NCBI RefSeq assembly: GCF_030161595.1
Contig: NZ_BSUM01000001.1
Location: 3,038,001-3,102,000, forward strand
Length of the DNA stretch: 64,000 nt
Direction: 5' to 3'
Source: Litorihabitans aurantiacus
Lineage (GTDB): Bacteria; Actinomycetota; Actinomycetes; Actinomycetales; Beutenbergiaceae
Shown here: one piece after another, positions 25,043 through 35,516 of the stretch
Layout of the letters: every line of letters begins with the position of its first letter
Numbering within the stretch: the stretch's first letter is position 1
Translations under genes and position numbers: made by a program
Notes under the pieces: model-generated
Seen by the model: the letters and a program-made list of their open reading frames with translations, nothing else
The model's database searches: none
Told to the model about the DNA's origin: nothing

Positions 25043-26547
25043 GCGCCCCCGTCCTCCCCTCCTGGTGGCCGTGCCGCTGCTCCTGGCCGGTGCGCTGATC
25101 CTCGTGCCGCAGCGCCGACTCCTGAACCGCGTCGTGCTGCTCGCCGCGCTGACGGCGTCGACCGCCGGGGGCGTGACCCTCGTGCTCGGTTCGCTCGAGG
25201 GCACGACCCTGGCCCACGCGGTCGGGCTCTGGCCCGGCGGGATCGCGATCCCGTTCGCGGCCGACATGCTCACGGCGCTCATGCTCACGGTCACCGGTCT
25301 GCTGACCACCACGTGCGCCGCGTTCGCGATGGCCGCCGGATCGGCCGACCGGCCGTTCTTCGCGCCGCTCGTGCTGGTGCTGACGGCGGGGGTGAACGGC
25401 GCGCTGCTGACGGCGGACCTGTTCAACCTGTTCGTGTTCATCGAGGTGATGCTGCTGCCCTCGTACGCGCTGTTCGTGATGGCGGCGCCGGGGCGGGCTC
25501 GCCCTCCCGCGTCGCGGGCGTGCGACTGTACGTGACGGTCAACCTGCTGACCTCGACGATCTTCCTGGCCGGGGTCGCCTTCGTCTACGGCGTCGCCGGG
25601 ACGGTGAACCTCGCCGAGCTCGCCGGTGCGGCGGCGGAGTCCGACGCCGTCGCGATCGCGACGGCCGTGTGCCTGTTCGCGCTGTCGATCAAGGCGGCGG
25701 TCGTACCGGTGCACGGCTGGCTGGCACGCGCCTACCCGGCCACGTCGCCCACCGTCACGGCGATGTTCTCCGGCCTGCACACCAAGGTCGCGATCTACGC
25801 GATCTACCGGATCTACGCCGTCGTGTTCGACGGCGACGAGCGCTACCTGTGGATCGGCGTCGTCGCGTTCAGCCTCACGATGGCGGTCGGCGTGCTCGGC
25901 GCCGTGGGCGAGAGCACCACGCGCTCCATCCTCGCGTTCCACATGGTCAGCCAGATCGGGTACATCCTCATGGGCGTCGCGCTGTTCGGACCGGCGGGCC
26001 TGACCGCCGGCATCTTCTACCTGCTGCACCACATGATCGTGAAGGCGTCGCTGTTCCTGTCCACCGGCGCGATCGAGGTGCGCTACGGCACCGGCGCCCT
26101 GGACCGGCTCGGCGGGATGGCGCGGCGCGAGCCGTGGGTCGCCGTCGCGTTCTTCGCCGCCGCGCTGTCCCTGGCGGGGCTGCCGCCGTTCTCCGGCTTC
26201 GTCGCCAAGCTCAGCCTGATGGTGGCCGGCGTCGAGGCGGGGCAGGTCGCCGCCGTCGTGGTCATGGTCGTCGTCAGCCTCGTGACGCTGCTGTCGATGC
26301 TGAAGATCTGGAGGGGCGTGTTCTGGGGGCGGTGCCGGCCGAGCTGGACGCCGGGGCGGATCCAGCGGCCGGCGGTGGTGAACCGCGACGGCGGGTGAAC
26401 CCCGCGCTCCTCGCCCCCGGCCTGGTCCTCGCGGCCGTCACGCTCGGGCTCGGTCTGGGCGGCGAGCTGCTCCTCGGCCTCGCGCAGACCGCGGCGGCGG
26501 GCCTGCTCGACACCTCCGGGTTCGTCGAGGCGGTGAGGTCCGCATGA
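25039..26547 (+). CDS. mrpD: Mrp antiporter subunit D, three missing bases
   Basis: NuoM/N-like proton-channel subunit of about 503 aa, split over three frames. Part 1 (LVAVPLLLAGALILVP, LFVFIEVMLLPSYAL) needs one base in the C4 run 25056-25059 to meet the ATG at 25039. Part 2 (FALSIKAAVVPVHGWLARAYP, FHMVSQIGYILMG) needs one G at 25490-25493. Part 3 (VPAELDAGADPAAGG to TSGFVEAVRSA) needs one G in the G5 run 26325-26329. Three corrections keep the span (1,509 nt) a multiple of three, as observed. The conserved Lys in IKAAVVPVHGW belongs to the proton path. Sits between overlapping mrpC and mrpE. Confidence 0.9.
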
Positions 26548-26909
26548 GCTGGATCTCCTGGCCGCTCCGGATGGTCGCGTTCCTGGCGTGGTTCGCCTGG
26601 CAGGTCGTCGTCTCGAACGTCGCCGTGCTGCGGGACAACCTGACGCCGGGGCAGGCGTCCACGCCCGGTGTGGCGCGCGTCGTCACCCGCTGCCGGACCG
26701 ACGCCGAGCTGACCGGGCTGGCCGGTCTCGTCACGCTGACCCCCGGCACGCTGACGCTCGGAACCGGGCCGAGCACGGCGGAGCACCCCGAGCGCGTCCT
26801 GTACGTGCACGGCATGTACCACCCCGACGCCGCCTCGCTCGCTCACGAGGTGGCCACCATCGAGGCGCGGTTCCTGCGCGCCTGGCGACGCGAGGAGGAC
26901 CGCGCGTGA
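26544..26909 (+). CDS. mrpE: Mrp antiporter subunit E
   Basis: 121-aa subunit with an N-terminal hydrophobic region (LRMVAFLAWFAWQVVVSNVAV) and the family-like TPGTLTLGTG and VHGMYHPD segments. ATGA overlap with mrpD, and its stop overlaps the mrpF GTG. Required for full antiport in other bacteria but carries no catalytic motif. Confidence 0.9.
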   Translation: MSWISWPLRMVAFLAWFAWQVVVSNVAVLRDNLTPGQASTPGVARVVTRCRTDAELTGLAGLVTLTPGTLTLGTGPSTAEHPERVLYVHGMYHPDAASLAHEVATIEARFLRAWRREEDRA

Positions 26910-27163
26910 TCGGCATCGACATCGCGCTGGGGGTGCTCGTGCTGACGAGCCTCGCCAGCACCTACCGCATGATCGCGGGGTCGACCGAGGCCGACCGGGT
27001 CGTGGCGGCCGACCTGCTGCTGTTCGCGATCGTGGGCATCGTCGCGATGGCGGGCGTGCGGATGGCCTCGACCGCCACGTTCGACCTCGTGCTGGTCGCC
27101 AGCCTCGTCGGGTTCCTCGGGGCGCTCTCGCTGGCCCGTGCGCTCACGAGGGGGACCCGGTGA
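26906..27163 (+). CDS. mrpF: Mrp antiporter subunit F
   Basis: 85-aa three-helix subunit (YRMIAGSTEADRVVAADLL, GVRMASTATFDLVLVASLVG). The RV-x-ALDL-like segment is reduced to RVVAADLL but recognisable. GTG start at 26906, with 4-nt overlaps with both neighbours. Confidence 0.9.
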   Translation: MIGIDIALGVLVLTSLASTYRMIAGSTEADRVVAADLLLFAIVGIVAMAGVRMASTATFDLVLVASLVGFLGALSLARALTRGTR

Positions 27164-27540
27164 GCGCGCTCGAGGTAGCCGGCCAGGTCCTGGCGGTCCT
27201 GGGGTCGCTGGTGCTCCTGACCGCGGCGGTGGGCGTGGTGCGCTTCCCCGACGCCTACACGCGCATCTCCGCCGTCGGCACCGCCAGCGGTGCGGGCATC
27301 GTCCTGGTCGTGCTCGGGGCGCTCCTGATCGCGCCGAGCACGTCCGCCGCGCTCAAGGCGCTGGGCGTGGTGGTGCTGCAGCTGGCGACCTCCGCCGTCG
27401 GCAGCATGGCGATCGCGCGCGCGGCGCGCCTGACGCGGACGCCGATGGTGACCACGTTCGACGAGCTGGCTGCGCAGGAGGCTCCGGACGAGGGGACCGA
27501 GCTCACCGCTCGAACCGGTAGCCCATCCCGGGCTCCGTGA
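27160..27540 (+). CDS. mrpG: Mrp antiporter subunit G, overlapping kdpE on the other strand
   Basis: 126-aa three-helix subunit with the family signature VGVVRFPDAYTRISAVGTASGAG. GTG at 27160. The last 38 nt (27503-27540) lie over the 3' end of kdpE in the opposite direction, so the C-terminal residues of the two proteins are encoded by the same base pairs. Last gene of mrpACDEFG. Confidence 0.92.
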   Translation: MSALEVAGQVLAVLGSLVLLTAAVGVVRFPDAYTRISAVGTASGAGIVLVVLGALLIAPSTSAALKALGVVVLQLATSAVGSMAIARAARLTRTPMVTTFDELAAQEAPDEGTELTARTGSPSRAP

Positions 27541-28174
27541 TCAGGTGCACCGGAGCCGACGGGTTCGGCTCCAGCTTGCGCCGCAGCTGGGAGAGGTAGA
27601 GGCGCAGGTAGCCGGTGTCGGCGATGTGCTCGGCGCCCCAGATGCCCTTCAGCAGCGTCTCCCGCGTGACGAGCCGCCCCTCGTTCCGCACGAGGAGCTC
27701 GAGCATCTGCCACTCAGTGGGCGTGAGCCGCACGGGGGCGTCGTCGCGCCGGACCGTCCGGGCCGCGAGATCCACGACGACGTCTCCGAACTCCACGAGC
27801 GGGACGACCGGGTCGCTCTGGCCCCGCCGCGTCAGCGCGCGGATCCGCGCGAGCAGCTCCTCGATCACGAACGGCTTCGTGACGTAGTCGTCCGCACCCG
27901 CGTCCAGCGCGTCGACCTTGTCGCTGGAACCGGTGCGGCCCGAGACCACGAGGATGGGCACGGCGGACCAGCCCCGGACGGCCGCGATCACCTCGGTGCC
28001 GCTCAGCCCGGGCATCCCGAGGTCGACCATGACGAGGTCCGGGTGGTGCTCGATCGCGGCGTTGACGGCCTGCGTCCCGTCGATCGCCGTCACGACCTCG
28101 TAGCCGCGGGCGCCGAGCGTGATCCGCAGCGCGCGCAGGATCTGCGGGTCGTCGTCGGCCACGAGGATCCTCAC
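27503..28174 (-). CDS. kdpE: KdpE response regulator
   Basis: OmpR/PhoB-type regulator of about 223 aa. The receiver domain begins RILVADDDPQILRAL, with phospho-acceptor Asp in DLVMVDLGMPG, Thr/Ser in VVSGR and Lys in VTKPF. The winged-helix domain has RLTPTEWQMLELLVRNEGRLVTRE and LYLSQLRRKLEP. I choose the GTG at 28174 (GTGA overlap with the kdpD stop, GGAGG 7 nt away); a GTG one codon earlier is possible. Activates the kdp operon when potassium is limiting or osmolarity is high. Confidence 0.93.
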   Translation of the reverse strand: MRILVADDDPQILRALRITLGARGYEVVTAIDGTQAVNAAIEHHPDLVMVDLGMPGLSGTEVIAAVRGWSAVPILVVSGRTGSSDKVDALDAGADDYVTKPFVIEELLARIRALTRRGQSDPVVPLVEFGDVVVDLAARTVRRDDAPVRLTPTEWQMLELLVRNEGRLVTRETLLKGIWGAEHIADTGYLRLYLSQLRRKLEPNPSAPVHLITEPGMGYRFER

Positions 28175-30702
28175 CACGCCACCTCCGCACCGGCGGGCGC
28201 CGACTCGGCGGCCGGAGCCGGGACCACCGGCAGCGAGACCACCATCGTGACGCCGCCGCCCGGCGTGTCCTCGATTTCCAGCGTGCCACCCATCCCCTCG
28301 GTGAAGCCCTGCGAGAGCGCGAGACCCAGCCCCAGGCCCGAGGTGTTGTCGGTGTCCCCCTGGCGCTGGAACGGGAGGAACACCTCCTGCTTCCGGGACC
28401 CGGGGATCCCCGGCCCGCGGTCGATCACGCGGATCTGCCCGACGTCGCCGAGCGTGGAGGTCGCGACCCGCACGGAGCCCGCCGCCCGGATCCCGTTGGT
28501 CAGCAGGTTGACGACGACGCGCTGCAGCAGGCCGCCGTCGGCCATCACCGGCGTCGCCGGCGCCTCGAGGTCGAGGTCGACGTCGCCCGGCCCCAGCCCG
28601 AGCTCGTCCAGGGCCGCCGCGATCACCTCGTCCGGCGCCGTCGGGATCGCGCGGACGGCCAGGACCCCCGCCTCGAGGCGGCTCACGTCCAGCAGGTTCG
28701 TGACCAGCGACGTCAGCGTGTCCAGCGACTCCTGCGCCGTGTCCAGCAGCTCGTCGCGATCGGTGCCCGACAGCGGCAGGTCCCGCACCCGGAGGGTCCC
28801 GACGGCGGCGACGGCCGCCGCCAGCGGGCGGCGCAGGTCGTGGCTGACGGCCGACAGGAGCGCGCTTCGGACGCGGTCGGCCTCGGCCAGGGGCACGAGG
28901 GACTGCGCCGTCTCCTCGAGGTCGTCGTGCTCGAGCGCGACGTCGATCTGCGCGCTGATCACGTGCAGCAGGCGGCGCTCCGACGGCGAGGGGACGCGAC
29001 CGGCCACCTCCAGGTGACCGCGCTCGCCCACCGGGACGCTCACCGTCGCGGGTACGTCCCGTGCGACGCCGTCGAGCGTGGCGCAGGCCCGGACCTCGCC
29101 CTCGACGACGACGCGCACCTGGCTCAGGCCGAACGCCTCGCGCGTGCGGGCCAGGATCGCCTCGAGCGCGTCCTGCCCCCGCAGGACGCTGCTCGCCACC
29201 CCGGCCAGGAGCTCGGACTCCGCGGCGGCGCGGCGTGCCCCCGGGCCACCCGGGCCGACTTGTCCACCACGATGCTGACCAGCACCCCGTTCACCACGAA
29301 CAGCGACAGCGCGAGCACGTGCAGCGGTTCCGACACCGAGATCGTGTGCAGCGGGTCGATGAAGAAGTAGTCGAGCGTGACGCCGGAGAGCACGGCCGTC
29401 AGCAGCGCGGGCCAGATGCCGCCGACGAGCGCGACGAGGATGACGAGCAGCTGGTACAGCAGGACGTCGCCGATGATCGACTCCGGCGAGCGCCACGCGA
29501 CCATCGCCCACGTGAGCAGCGGTCCGCCGGCCAGCGACAGCGCCAGCCCGAGGAGCCGCCGCCGCGGGGTGAGACCGCCGCCGAACCGTGGCAGGCGCAG
29601 GGGCTGACCCGCGCGACGGTGGTTGACGATGTGGACGTCGATCGAGCCGGCGCCGTGGATCACGCCCTGGCCGACGCCGGGCCCGCCGAGCGCGGTCCGG
29701 ATCCAGCCGCGGCGGCTGATCCCGATGACGAGCTGGGTGGCGTCCACCGATCGCGCGAACTCCACCAGCGCCGTCGCCGGGCTCTCGCCGACGACCTGGT
29801 GGAACGTGCCGCCGAGGTTCTCGACGAGCGCACGCTGGGCGTCGAGCGCGGCCGGCGCGGCCCCCGCAGACCGTCCGACAGGATCACGTGGACGGCGAGC
29901 AGCTCACCCCCGCGGTCCGGGCGGCGATGCGCGCACCCCGCCGCAGCAGCGTCTCGCCCTCGGGCCCACCCGTGATGGCGACGACGACGCGCTCGCGGGC
30001 CTGCCACGTCGAGCTGATCGAGTGCGCCTCGCGGTAGGAGCGCAACGAGGAGTCGACCTCGTCGGCCAGCCAGAGCAGCGCCAGCTCGCGCAGCGCCGTG
30101 AGGTTGCCGAGGCGGAAGTAGTTCGACAGTGCGGCGTCGACGCGCTCGGCCGGGTAGACCAGACCCTGGGAGAGCCGGCCCTGGAGGGTCTGCGGGGCGA
30201 CGTCGACGAGCTCGACCTGGTGCGCGTCGCGCAGCACCGCGTCGGGGACGGTCTCGCGCTGCGTCACCCCGGTGATCTGCTCGACCACGCCGTTGAGCGA
30301 GGTGATGTGCTGGATGTTGACCGTGGTGACGACGTCGATCCCCGCCTCGAGCAGCAGGGCGACGTCCTCGTGGCGCTTCTCGCGCTCCGACCCCGGGGCG
30401 TTGGTGTGGGCGAGCTCGTCGACGAGGGCGACCTCGGGGCGGCGCTCGAGAACCGCCTCGACGTCGAGCTCGGACAGCGTGACACCGCGGTGGGTGACGC
30501 TGCGCCGCTCCACCACCTCGAGGTCGGCGACGGCCGCGGCGGTCGCGGAGCGGCCGTGCGTCTCGAGGAGGGCGACGACGACGTCGGAGCCCAGGTCGCG
30601 CAGCCGCCGCCCCTCCTCGAGCATGGCCACGGTCTTCCCGACCCCCGGTGCGGCGCCGAGGAGGACGTGGAGACGCCCGTGCGGACGCCTGGACTCGCTC
30701 AC
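28171..30702 (-). CDS. kdpD: KdpD sensor kinase, three missing bases
   Basis: About 844-aa membrane histidine kinase, split over several frames. The N-terminal KdpD domain has Walker-like GAAPGVGKT and VDELAHTNAPGS. A USP-like domain follows (LLAVHVILSD, ATQLVIGISRRGW), then four helices (LLTWAMVAW, DYFFIDPLHTI), a GAF-like part, the H-box SHDLRRPLAAAV and the ATP-binding GLGLGLALSQGF. Breaks lie at 29907-29911 (C5), near 29871-29874 (CCG), and at 29238-29242 (C5). Each is repaired by one base, and three together fit the 2,532-nt span. It phosphorylates KdpE. The GTG at 30702 overlaps the kdpC stop. Confidence 0.9.
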
Positions 30703-31307
30703 GAGCGTGACGGTACCTCGGCGTCGAGCGCGAGGTTCAGCTCGAGGACGTTCACGGTGGGCTCGCCCAGGAAGCCCAGGCCGCGACCGTCGGTGTGCTG
30801 CTCGACCACCGCGCGCACGACGTCGGGCTCGACCCCGCGTGCCTCGGCCACGCGCTCGACCTGGATCGCTGCGTACTCCGGGGAGATGTGCGGGTCGAGG
30901 CCCGAGGACGAGGTGGTCACGGCGTCGGCGGGGATCTCCTCGACCGCGACCCCCTCGAGCTCGGCGATCGCGGCCCGGCGCTCCTCGATCGCGGCGACGA
31001 GGTCGGGGTTCTCGGGTCCGAGGTTGCTGCCCGAGGACGCCGAGGCGTCATAGGAGTCCCCGGCCGCGGACGGGCGGGACTGGACGTAGTCCGGCAGCGC
31101 CGCGCCGTCGGAGTCCGTGAACGACTGGCCGATGAGGCGCGAGCCGACGACCTCGCCGTCGGCGTTCTCGACCAGGGAGCCCGCCGAGCGCTCGGGCGCG
31201 ATCACCGCGGACACACCGGTGATCACCAGGGGGTAGCCGAGGCCGAGGACCACCGTGGACAGCAGGGTGAACCGCAGGGCGACGGCGTAGGGACGAACGA
31301 AGGACAT
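30699..31307 (-). CDS. kdpC: KdpC subunit of the K+-transporting ATPase
   Basis: 202-aa subunit with one N-terminal helix (ALRFTLLSTVVLGLGYPLV). It has the family segments GSRLIGQSF, YVQSRPSAAGDSYDASASSGSNLG and SGLDPHISPEYA. Required for assembly of KdpFABC. ATG at 31307, 51 nt after the kdpB stop. Confidence 0.95.
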   Translation of the reverse strand: MSFVRPYAVALRFTLLSTVVLGLGYPLVITGVSAVIAPERSAGSLVENADGEVVGSRLIGQSFTDSDGAALPDYVQSRPSAAGDSYDASASSGSNLGPENPDLVAAIEERRAAIAELEGVAVEEIPADAVTTSSSGLDPHISPEYAAIQVERVAEARGVEPDVVRAVVEQHTDGRGLGFLGEPTVNVLELNLALDAEVPSRS

Positions 31308-31358
31308 GCGTTGCTCCGTGTGAGGCTGGGTGTGGCGGGGGTAAACGGTGGCCCGGGC

Positions 31359-33529
31359 TCAGAAGCCGGGGACGAGGCTGATCAGCAGGTCGATCGCCTT
31401 GATGCCGATGAACGGCACGATCACGCCGCCGAGCCCGAAGACCAGCAGGTTGCGGCTCAGCAGGGACGAGGCCGTGCCGGGGCGGTACTTCACACCGCGC
31501 AGCGCGAGCGGGATCAGCGCCACGATGACGAGCGCGTTGAACACGATCGCGGAGAGCACCGCGGAGGCGGGCGAGCTCAGCTGCATGACGTTCAGGGCCG
31601 CGAGGCCGGGGAAGACCCCCATGAACATGGCCGGGATGATCGCGAAGTACTTCGCGATGTCGTTCGCGATCGAGAACGTGGTCAGCGAGCCGCGGGTGAT
31701 GAGCAGCTGCTTGCCGATCGAGACGATGTCGATCAGCTTCGTCGGGTCGGAGTCCAGGTCGATCATGTTCCCGGCCTCCTTCGCGGCGGAGGTGCCGGTG
31801 TTCATCGCGACGCCGACGTCGGCCTGGGCCAGAGCGGGGGCGTCGTTCGTGCCGTCGCCGGTCATGGCGACGAGGTTGCCGCCGTGCTGCTCCTTGCGGA
31901 TGTAGGCGAGCTTGTCCTCCGGGGTCGCCTCCGCCAGGAAGTCGTCGACGCCGGCCTCCTTCGCGATCGCGGCGGCGGTGAGGGGGTTGTCACCGGTCAC
32001 CATGACGGTGCGGATGCCCATCGCGCGGAGCTGCTCGAAGCGCTCCGTCAGGCCCTCCTTGACCACGTCCTTCAGGTGCACGACGCCGAGGACGCGCGCC
32101 CCGCCGTCGCTCTCCTGCCGCGCGACCACCAGCGGCGTGCCGCCGCTCGCGGAGATCGCCGTGACGGCGCCGTCGAGCTCGGCGGCCGCCGAGGCGCTCA
32201 CGTCGGTGCCGGTCCCCGCGACCCAGGCGGCGACGGCGGAGCCGGCACCCTTGCGGATGCGCGTGCCGTCGGGCAGATCCAGGCCGCTCATGCGGGTCTG
32301 GGCCGTGAACGGGACGACCTCCCCGTTGGACGAGGTCTCCTGCGCGACGCCCTCCTCCCGGGCGAGGACGACGATCGACTGCCCCTCGGGCGTCGGGTCG
32401 GCCGCCGAGGCGTGCGCGGCCGCGGCGAGCAGCTCCTCGCGCGAGACGCCCTGCATCGGCACCACGTTCCTCGCCTGGCGGTTGCCGTAGGTGATCGTGC
32501 CCGTCTTGTCGAGCAGCAGCGTGGTGACGTCGCCCGCGGCTTCGACCGCGCGGCCGGACATGGCCAGCACGTTGCGCTGCACGAGGCGGTCCATGCCGGC
32601 GATGCCGATGGCCGAGAGAAGCGCACCGATCGTCGTCGGGATGAGGCAGACCAGGAGCGCGACCAGGACCGTCAGGCTCACGGGGGCCCCGACGTAGGAC
32701 GCGATCGGGTTCAGCGTGAGCGTGACCACGAGGAAGACGACCGACAGGCTCGCGAGCAGGATGTTGAGCGCGATCTCGTTGGGCGTGCGCTGGCGCGAGG
32801 CACCCTCGACGAGCGCGATCATGCGGTCGACGAAGGTCTCACCCGGCTTGCTGGTGATCCTCACGACGATCCGGTCGCTCAGCACGCGCGTGCCGCCCGT
32901 GACCGCGCTGCGGTCACCGCCTGACTCGCGCACGACCGGTGCGGACTCGCCCGTGATGGCCGACTCGTCGACCGAGGCGATGCCGTGCACGACGTCGCCG
33001 TCGCCCGGGATGAGCTCGCCGAGCTCCACCACCACGACGTCGCCGACCTTGAGGTCGCTGGAGGGGACCTCCGTGGTCTCCGAACGTTCGGCCGCGGCGT
33101 CGTGCGCCGCGTCGTAGAACCGCACGAGCGTCGCCGCCGTGCTGGTGCGCGTGGCGCGCAGGCTGTCGGCCTGCGCCTTCCCGCGACCCTCCGCCACGGC
33201 CTCGGCCAGGTTGGAGAAGATCACCGTGAGCCACAGCCAGGCGCCGATGACGCCGGTGAAGACACCGGGCACGGCCGTGCCGCCCGAGTCCTGGGGCCCC
33301 CGAGGAACGGCTCGGCGATCGTGAGCAGCGTGGTCAGCACGGCACCGACCTCGACGACGAGCATCACCGGGTTGCGCCACATGACGCGCGGATCGAGCTT
33401 GCGCAGGGCGACCGGCAGCGCCTCCAGGAGGGCGCGCCCGGTCAGCGCGCTGCGCCGGGAGCCGGACGTGGGCGAGCCGGCGGGCGCCGGCGAGGTCGGG
33501 GGTGTGGTGGACGACGTCAGGAGAGACAT
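31359..33529 (-). CDS. kdpB: KdpB catalytic P-type ATPase subunit, one missing base
   Basis: About 724-aa P-type ATPase. It has the phosphorylation motif [13 protein letters not shown], the actuator [12 protein letters not shown], the hinge [18 protein letters not shown] and the N-domain [11 protein letters not shown]. The N-terminal 100 residues ([13 protein letters not shown] to TIAEPFLGG) are in another frame. One more G/C at the GGGGCCCCC run 33293-33301 joins them to [18 protein letters not shown]. The span of 2,171 nt is one short, as expected. The ATG at 33529 overlaps the kdpA stop (TGATG). Hydrolyses ATP to drive high-affinity K+ uptake through KdpA. Confidence 0.93.
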
Positions 33530-35201
33530 CACAGACCTTCTGCGAGAGGACCGAGGGCGAGGACGGGGAAGTAGGTCAGCGCCGTGACGACGACGCAGAC
33601 CGTGCCGAGGAGGCCGGCGAACAGCGGGCGCGTCGTCGGCAGCGTGCCGGACGTGGCCGGGACGCCGTCCTGGGCCGAGAGCGACCCGGCGAGCGCGAGC
33701 ACGAACAGGATCGGGAGGAACCGACCCAGCAGCATCGCGAGCCCGAGCGCCGTGTTGAACCACGGGGTGTCGGACGTGAGTCCGGCGAACGCGGACCCGT
33801 TGTTGTTCGCGGCGGAGGTGAAGGCGTACATCACCTCGCTGAGGCCGTGCAGCCCCGGGTTCAGGATCGAGGTGTCCTCGACGTCGGCCCGGACGCCGGG
33901 GATCGCGAAGCTGAGGGCCGTGCCGACCAGCACGAGCGTGGGCGTGACGAGGATGGAGAGGCTCGCGAGCTTGATCTCGCGCGGGCCGAGCTTCTTGCCC
34001 AGGTACTCGGGCGTGCGGCCCACCATGAGCCCGCCCATGAAGACCGCGATGACGGCGAGGACGAGCATCCCGTACAGACCGGCGCCGACACCGCCGGGAG
34101 CGATCTCGCCCAGCATCATGCCGACCATCGGCACCATGCCGCCGAGCGCCGTGGAGGAGTCGTGCATCGAGTTGACCGACCCGGTGGACGTCATCGTGGT
34201 GGCGACGGCGTAGAGCGCCGATCCCGCGACGCCGAAGCGCTGCTCCTTGCCCTCCATCGCGCCGCCCGCGAGCTCGGGGCCGTACCGGCGCCCCGCATCT
34301 CGAGGATCGTGGCCGCGGCGAGCGCGACGGTGAAGATCCCGACCATGACGGCGAGGATCGTGCGGCCCTGGCGCGTGTCGCCGACCATCGTGCCGAAGGT
34401 GCGCGGCAGGCTGAACGGGATCAGCAGGAAGAGCGCGACCTGGAACAGGCTCACCCAGGAGGAGGGGTTCTCGAACGGGTGGGAGGAGTTGGCGTTGAAG
34501 ATGCCGCCGCCGTTGGTGCCGAGGAGCTTGATGGCCTCCTGGCTGGCGACGGGCCCGCCGGGGATGCTCTGGGAGCCGCCGGCCACCGTGGAGACGTCCG
34601 TGAAGCCGGCGAAGTTCTGGATCACGCCGCCGAGCACCATCACGAGCGCGGCCACGACGGACAGCGGCAGCAGGATCCGGACGATCGTGCGGGTGACGTC
34701 CACCCAGACGTTCCCGAGCGTGCCGCTGCGGCGGCGGGCGAACCCGCGCACGAGGGCGACGGCGACGGCGATCCCCACCGCGGCGGAGATGAAGTTCTGC
34801 ACGGCGAGGCCGACCATCTGGACGACGTAGCCGAGCGAGACGTCCGGGGAGTAGGCCTGCCAGTTGGTGTTCGTCACGAACGAGACGGCCGTGTTGAACG
34901 CGAGGTCGGGGTCGACCGGCGGCATGCCGAGCGCGTAGGGCAGGACGGACTGCGTCCGCTGGAGCACGTAGACCACGACGATGCCGACGAGCGAGATGGC
35001 GAGCACCCCGCGCAGGTAGGTGCGCCAGGGCTGCTCGCTGCGGGGGTCGACGCCCACCACGCGGTAGCTGACGCGTTCGACGGCGAGGTCCTTCGTGCTC
35101 ACGAAGGTCCGGGCCATGTAGTCACCGAGGGGGCGGTGCGCGAGGGCGAGGACCAGCGCGAGGACCGCGACCTGGAGGACGGCTGCGAGGGCGGGGCTCA
35201 T
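33529..35201 (-). CDS. kdpA: KdpA potassium-channel subunit, one missing base
   Basis: About 557-aa membrane subunit with four pore repeats. [45 protein letters not shown] and [13 protein letters not shown] contribute the selectivity filter. The frame slips near 34285-34288, where one base turns EMRGAGTAP into [21 protein letters not shown]. The span, 1,673 nt, is one base short. The ATG at 35201 overlaps the kdpF stop. Confidence 0.93.
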
Positions 35202-35290
35202 CAGAAGCGCTCCGGCTTCACGAGTGCGACGAGCAGGAACACCAGGGCCGCGAGCCCGAGCACGAGCGCGGCCGCCTGGAAGGCGATCAC
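35201..35290 (-). CDS. kdpF: KdpF, 29-aa stabilising peptide of the Kdp complex
   Basis: A GTG-started frame encodes a single hydrophobic helix (AALVLGLAALVFLLVALVKP) and ends KPERF, the usual KdpF ending. TGATG overlap with kdpA and GTGA overlap with the small ORF upstream. Known in other bacteria to stabilise KdpFABC. Confidence 0.9.
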   Translation of the reverse strand: MIAFQAAALVLGLAALVFLLVALVKPERF

Positions 35291-35370
35291 AGCTTCTCGA
35301 CCCCCTTCGCCAGGGCTGAGAGCGAGCCGATCACCACGAGGGTGAGGGCGAGGAAGACGAGGTCGAGCAC
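35287..35370 (-). CDS. 27-aa single-helix peptide heading the kdp operon
   Basis: GTG-started frame with GGAG 7 nt upstream: MLDLVFLALTLVVIGSLSAL followed by AKGVEKL. One membrane helix with a charged C-terminal end. Its stop overlaps the kdpF start, so it is co-translated with the complex. Small ORFs of this kind ending in a GVEKL-like tail occur ahead of kdpF in actinobacteria as far as I recall. No function is known. It may be a second accessory peptide of KdpFABC. Confidence 0.7.
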   Translation of the reverse strand: MLDLVFLALTLVVIGSLSALAKGVEKL

Positions 35371-35435
35371 GACGACTCCTGATACGGCGGAACGTTGACG
35401 TCCCCGATCAGACACCCGCCGCCGTCGCGCGGACG

Positions 35436-35480
35436 GCGATCCTTACGGAACCCATGCGCCCCCGGGCGCGATCCTCACGG
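35436..35480 (-). promoter_or_regulatory. Candidate KdpE-binding direct repeats upstream of kdp
   Basis: Minus strand: CCGTGAGGATCGC (35468-35480) and CCGTAAGGATCGC (35436-35448) share 12 of 13 bases in the same orientation, 32 bp apart, or three helical turns. They lie 66-110 bp upstream of the first kdp ORF. OmpR-type regulators usually bind direct repeats. The assignment to KdpE is positional inference. Confidence 0.45.
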
Positions 35481-35516
35481 GTTCGTGACGGCGGCCCGCG
35501 GACCGTGTGGGACGGG

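Noticed and set aside
25039-30702. Programmed ribosomal frameshifting in mrpD and kdpD
   Set aside because: Three slips per gene, always at G/C runs and always a missing base, and the same pattern in ten unrelated genes. A sequencing artefact explains all of them at once.
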